Shown piece after piece: positions 24,454 to 26,992 of a stretch of 26,992 nucleotides of DNA (its first letter is position 1; every line of letters begins with the position of its first letter). Source of the DNA: an uncultured Muribaculaceae bacterium (GTDB lineage: Bacteria; Bacteroidota; Bacteroidia; Bacteroidales; Muribaculaceae); assembly GCA_910584905.1 (NCBI GenBank), contig CAJUCQ010000043.1, positions 1-26,992 of the forward strand, given 5' to 3'. The notes under the pieces are model-generated. The model saw nothing but the letters and a program-made list of their open reading frames with translations, searched no databases and was not told the origin of the DNA. The translations under genes and the position numbers were made by a program.

Positions 24454-25767
24454 ATGAAAAAACTACTTGGAAAAACTTTGGCAGGGGTGCTTGGCATTGC
24501 CGCGGCGTGCTCGCTCGGGGCACTCTTTGCAGGATGCTCCGATGAAAAGGGAACGCATGGCGACGGGCCGGAGGTTCCGGGTCAGAAACTATATAGCGAT
24601 GTAGCGCCGCTGACGCCTCTCCGGGGATGGACTCCGAATGCAGCTGAGAGCAGCGATATCAAGGCGCTCAATGCTTTCGCCAATCGTCTGAACGGTAAGG
24701 CCGTGGAGGATTGTACCGAACTTTGGGGCGACGAGGCTCGTGGCAACTACTGCATTTCGCCGCTGAGTGTGGCTGTGTATCTCGGCGCGTTGGCGCAGGG
24801 TGTCGACGGGCAGGCACGCGAGGATATCAGCCGCATGCTGGGGGTAGACGCCGAAGGATTGGCATCGTTGAACAATTCGTTGCTCCGCTATCTTACGCAC
24901 GAGGGCAACGACGGCTCCGAGGTGGCGATAGCAAATTCGGTGTGGCACACGGCTGATGTGGCCGTGCTCGACAGCTATAAGGAGCGTATGGCCGCGCTTT
25001 TCGGTGCTCCCGTCAATGAGCTTGACCTTTATTCCGACAGCAGCGTAGATGTGCTCAACGCGTGGTGCGGCGACAAGACCCACGGCGTGCTTGACAAGAT
25101 TTTTCAACTGCCTCCGCGGGCCGACGTGCTGATTGCCAATGCGCTTTATTTGTCGGCCAACTGGATTTCGCCGTTTTCTGAAGGAGAAACAACGCGCGAG
25201 AAATTCCGCGGCACGGAAGGTGAGTCCGAAGTGGATATGATGCATAAATCGTTGATGAACTATGGTTATGCGTCGGCTGGCGGTTGTGCCGGAGTGCTCC
25301 TTTCGATGCAAGGCGGATTTGAGTTTGTGGTCGTGTTGCCCGACGAGGGAACTGATGTGGCGGCTGTAGGTAAGTCGCTCGGCGCGGTCGTGGAGCGTCT
25401 TGATGCGTCGATGGCCTCGAAGAGGGTAAATCTGAGTCTGCCTAAGTTTTCGGGGCATAGCGATGCGCAAATCAAGGAGTTGCTTGCAACGCTTGGCTAT
25501 CCCGTCTACGACCTGCCGGCGGCGGGCATGACCGGCAACGACGCCTTTGCAATCCGCTATTCGCAGACGGAGATAAAGCACACGACGGCTTTGAAAGTGA
25601 CGGAATCAGGCGTTGAGCTTGCGGCAGTGACGGCCGGAAATTATGGATTCGGGACTCCCGAACCGCTGGAAGAGGTGGAGATGAAAGTCGACCGTCCGTT
25701 CTACTATCTCGTGCGCGAGAGCCATACGGGTATTATCCTGATGACCGGCCGCGTGATGAATATGTAA
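24454..25767 (+). CDS. Lipoprotein serpin (serine protease inhibitor), probably surface-exposed
   Basis: The 437-residue protein is a serpin, which traps proteases by cleavage of its reactive loop and insertion of that loop into a beta sheet. The frame is open upstream to 24322, but I start at the ATG at 24454, which gives a proper lipoprotein signal MKKLLGKTLAG...FAGC (Cys28). The residues after Cys are SDEK, like the acidic surface-export signal of Bacteroidota lipoproteins. Serpin blocks are visible: NYCISPLSVAVYLGALAQG, VLIANALYLSANWISPF, and the C-terminal end VDRPFYYLVRESHTGIILMTGRVMN. The hinge ESGVELAAVTAG is Gly/Ala-rich, as in inhibitory serpins. By counting from the hinge, the cleaved bond should be near the GNYGFGTP segment. 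The unit has its own promoter and terminator. The target, such as a host or bacterial protease, is unknown. Confidence 0.93.
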   Translation: MKKLLGKTLAGVLGIAAACSLGALFAGCSDEKGTHGDGPEVPGQKLYSDVAPLTPLRGWTPNAAESSDIKALNAFANRLNGKAVEDCTELWGDEARGNYCISPLSVAVYLGALAQGVDGQAREDISRMLGVDAEGLASLNNSLLRYLTHEGNDGSEVAIANSVWHTADVAVLDSYKERMAALFGAPVNELDLYSDSSVDVLNAWCGDKTHGVLDKIFQLPPRADVLIANALYLSANWISPFSEGETTREKFRGTEGESEVDMMHKSLMNYGYASAGGCAGVLLSMQGGFEFVVVLPDEGTDVAAVGKSLGAVVERLDASMASKRVNLSLPKFSGHSDAQIKELLATLGYPVYDLPAAGMTGNDAFAIRYSQTEIKHTTALKVTESGVELAAVTAGNYGFGTPEPLEEVEMKVDRPFYYLVRESHTGIILMTGRVMNM

Positions 25768-25793
25768 TATTGATTTAGTTTTTTCATACAGCG

Positions 25794-25853
25794 GCGCCTG
25801 CGCCCGTGTGATGCCGAAGAGAAAGGCTGAAGCGCGGCGCAGGCGCTTTTTTT
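25794..25853 (+). terminator. Rho-independent terminator of the serpin gene
   Basis: GCGCCTGCGCC (25794-25804) pairs exactly with GGCGCAGGCGC (25836-25846) over 11 bp and is followed by seven T (25847-25853). The 31-nt loop is long. It begins 26 bp after the serpin stop. Confidence 0.8.
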
Positions 25854-25864
25854 CGGGGTTTTAT

Positions 25865-25896
25865 ATTGCGGATTCGGAATTTATTTGGTAGATTTG
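25865..25896 (+). promoter_or_regulatory. Bacteroidota-type promoter for the acyltransferase gene
   Basis: TAGATTTG (25889-25896) matches TAnnTTTG, with ATTG (25865-25868) as a weak -33 box 20 bp upstream. It lies about 45 bp before the start codon and just after the serpin terminator. Confidence 0.55.
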
Positions 25897-25941
25897 CCTT
25901 GAAAAACCATACTGACATCTATAAATCATAATACCACTCCT

Positions 25942-26736
25942 ATGATTAGTCCCTTAGCTTACGTCGACGCATCGGCCAAAATCGGGCGCGACGTCACAAT
26001 CCATCCTTTCGCATATATTGACGCGAATACAGAAATCGGCGACGGCTGCGAAATCAAGCCGTATGCAAGTATTCTTTCGGGCACTACGCTGGGGCGTAAT
26101 GTGCGGGTGTATCAGGGCGCGATAATCGGCGCCGAGCCTCAGGATTTCCGCTGGAAGGGCGAGCCTACGCGTTGCTCCGTGGGCGACAACACGGTGATCC
26201 GCGAGCAGGTGATTGTCAACCGCAGTATCCGCCCCGACGGCGTGACGTCGGTGGGCGCCGAGTGTTTCCTGCTGGCGAAGACGCATATCGGCCACGACTC
26301 GCATATAGCTCCGAAGTGTGTGCTTGGCAACGGCGTCACCGTGGCCGGCGATGTCGAAATCGACGAGGGCACGATTCTGTCGTCGAATGTGATTGTCCAC
26401 GAGCGCAGCCGCATCGGCAAGTTTGTGCTCGTAAAGGGAGGCACGCGCATCAGTTCGAATGTTCCGCCGTACACGATTATGGCCCATAACCCGGTGGTGT
26501 ACTACGGCGTCAATTCGGTGATAATGGGCAAGCATGCGGGCTTCACCGAGGAGCAGATCGACGACGTGGCCAAGGCTTACAGGCATATCTACCAGACGTC
26601 GACGTCGCTTTTCAATGCTCTCAAGCGCATTGAGGCTGATATCGACGACGGCGTGGTGCGTCGCGAGATTCTGAGCTTTATCCGCAACAACAATTATAAA
26701 ATCGCGGCCGAGCATTTCGACGTCGGCGAGGATTGA
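25942..26736 (+). CDS. lpxA: LpxA-family acyl-ACP:UDP-N-acetylglucosamine O-acyltransferase
   Basis: The 264-residue cytoplasmic protein has the left-handed parallel beta-helix made of hexapeptide repeats (from about 5 to 190, for example AKIGRD, TEIGDG, TTLGRN, SSNVIV, SRIGKF), then a helical C-terminal part. LpxA catalyses the first acylation in lipid A synthesis. The catalytic histidine region AKTHIGHDSHI (112-122, His115 and His118) and the GEPTRCSVGDNTVIRE block (73-88) match LpxA. The NVPPY and YYGVN segments also fit. The usual partners lpxC, fabZ and lpxD are not beside it, and some Bacteroidales carry a second LpxA-like protein. It may therefore be a paralogue, and the pathway assignment is less certain than the family. 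It has its own promoter. Confidence 0.85.
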   Translation: MISPLAYVDASAKIGRDVTIHPFAYIDANTEIGDGCEIKPYASILSGTTLGRNVRVYQGAIIGAEPQDFRWKGEPTRCSVGDNTVIREQVIVNRSIRPDGVTSVGAECFLLAKTHIGHDSHIAPKCVLGNGVTVAGDVEIDEGTILSSNVIVHERSRIGKFVLVKGGTRISSNVPPYTIMAHNPVVYYGVNSVIMGKHAGFTEEQIDDVAKAYRHIYQTSTSLFNALKRIEADIDDGVVRREILSFIRNNNYKIAAEHFDVGED

Positions 26737-26974
26737 CACGCGGCCAAAGACCGTCCCCGCGCACCGATTTGCGGCAAGCAACCGCGCGGGGCGACGGCCA
26801 TTATCCAACGCAGCGCGGGCGCGATTAATCGAAGCCTCGCATTTCATCAATAATCAGAAATTTACGCCCCAAACGCAGTAGGGACGTGATTCAATGCTAT
26901 TAACTTATGGCAATGTTATCAAAAACGGCCATGGCCGGTTATGTGTTATAAATTAGAACCAACACTTACCGACC
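26737..26974. other. Gene-free right flank with hairpins and repeat fragments
   Basis: No gene is evident. CCGTCCCCGCGC (26751-26762) pairs with GCGCGGGG-cg-ACGG (26784-26797) as a stem with a two-base bulge, but no T-run follows. CGATTAATCG (26822-26831) and GGGACGTGATT (26881-26891) resemble the left-edge palindrome. GCTATTAACTTA (26896-26907) is the inverted copy of 116-127. CGGCCATGGCCG (26926-26937) is a further perfect palindrome. Confidence 0.55.
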
Positions 26975-26992
26975 ATGGCTACTGAATCTACT
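26975..26992 (+). CDS. First six codons of a gene running off the right edge
   Basis: An ATG at 26975 opens a frame reading MATEST to the window end. Too little is visible to name it. No TAnnTTTG box was found upstream. It may be a real start, given the gene-free DNA before it, or coincidence. Confidence 0.3.

Noticed and set aside
26751..26797. Hairpin after the LpxA-type gene as an intrinsic terminator
   Set aside because: The stem is GC-rich and convincing, but it has a bulge and no T-run on either side; it is recorded only as structure in the flank.
1..26992. tRNA, rRNA, CRISPR array or insertion sequence
   Set aside because: No cloverleaf, rRNA segment, regularly spaced direct repeats or transposase-like protein was found.

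Overview
The window reads as a chromosomal segment of a GC-rich Bacteroidales bacterium, most likely Muribaculaceae-like. This is inferred from the sequence, not from a search. The supports are Bacteroidota-type promoter boxes (TAnnTTTG) upstream of several genes, a type IX secretion-like C-terminal domain, a DUF4292 lipoprotein, the short form of GyrB, many lipobox signal peptides, and no consistent Shine-Dalgarno sequences. There are 19 protein-coding genes I can support, plus a six-codon start of another gene at the right edge. I see no rRNA, tRNA, CRISPR array or recognisable insertion sequence.

Layout, left to right. 1-389: no gene; it holds a hairpin, a 20-bp perfect palindrome and the terminator of the aldolase gene. 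390-1385 (minus): class II fructose-bisphosphate aldolase with its own promoter and terminator. 1506-1877 (minus): small unknown protein. 1995-14288 (minus): ten tightly packed genes read leftwards, rnr, folB, metG, ansA, a small secreted protein with a sorting-like domain, dut, a TPR protein, a DUF4292 lipoprotein, an EnvC-like LytM protein and a polysaccharide flippase. Gaps are about 50 bp or less, with two ATGA start/stop overlaps. 14381-16312 (minus): gyrB, with its own promoter. 16437-17927 (minus): a single-chain ATPase-DUF4435 protein, the domain pair found in the PARIS anti-phage system. 18208-24222 (plus): a complete three-gene RND efflux operon (membrane fusion protein, pump, outer-membrane channel), divergent from the ATPase gene. 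24454-25767 (plus): a lipoprotein serpin between two strong terminators. 25942-26736 (plus): an LpxA-family acyltransferase. 26737-26992: hairpins, degenerate copies of the left-edge repeat and the first codons of another gene.

How the genes work together. The long minus-strand cluster mixes information processing (RNase R, methionyl-tRNA synthetase, gyrase B just upstream), small-molecule metabolism (folate, asparagine, dUTP) and an envelope module (TPR, LolB-like DUF4292 candidate, EnvC-like hydrolase activator, flippase). The plus-strand half is envelope-oriented: drug/solute efflux, a probably surface-exposed protease inhibitor and lipid A-type acylation. The items most worth a second look are the fused ATPase-DUF4435 protein, the RND pump with two extra hydrophobic segments between its halves, the secreted protein that is almost only a sorting domain, the serpin with a surface-export-like signal, and the inverted repeats near both ends of the window.
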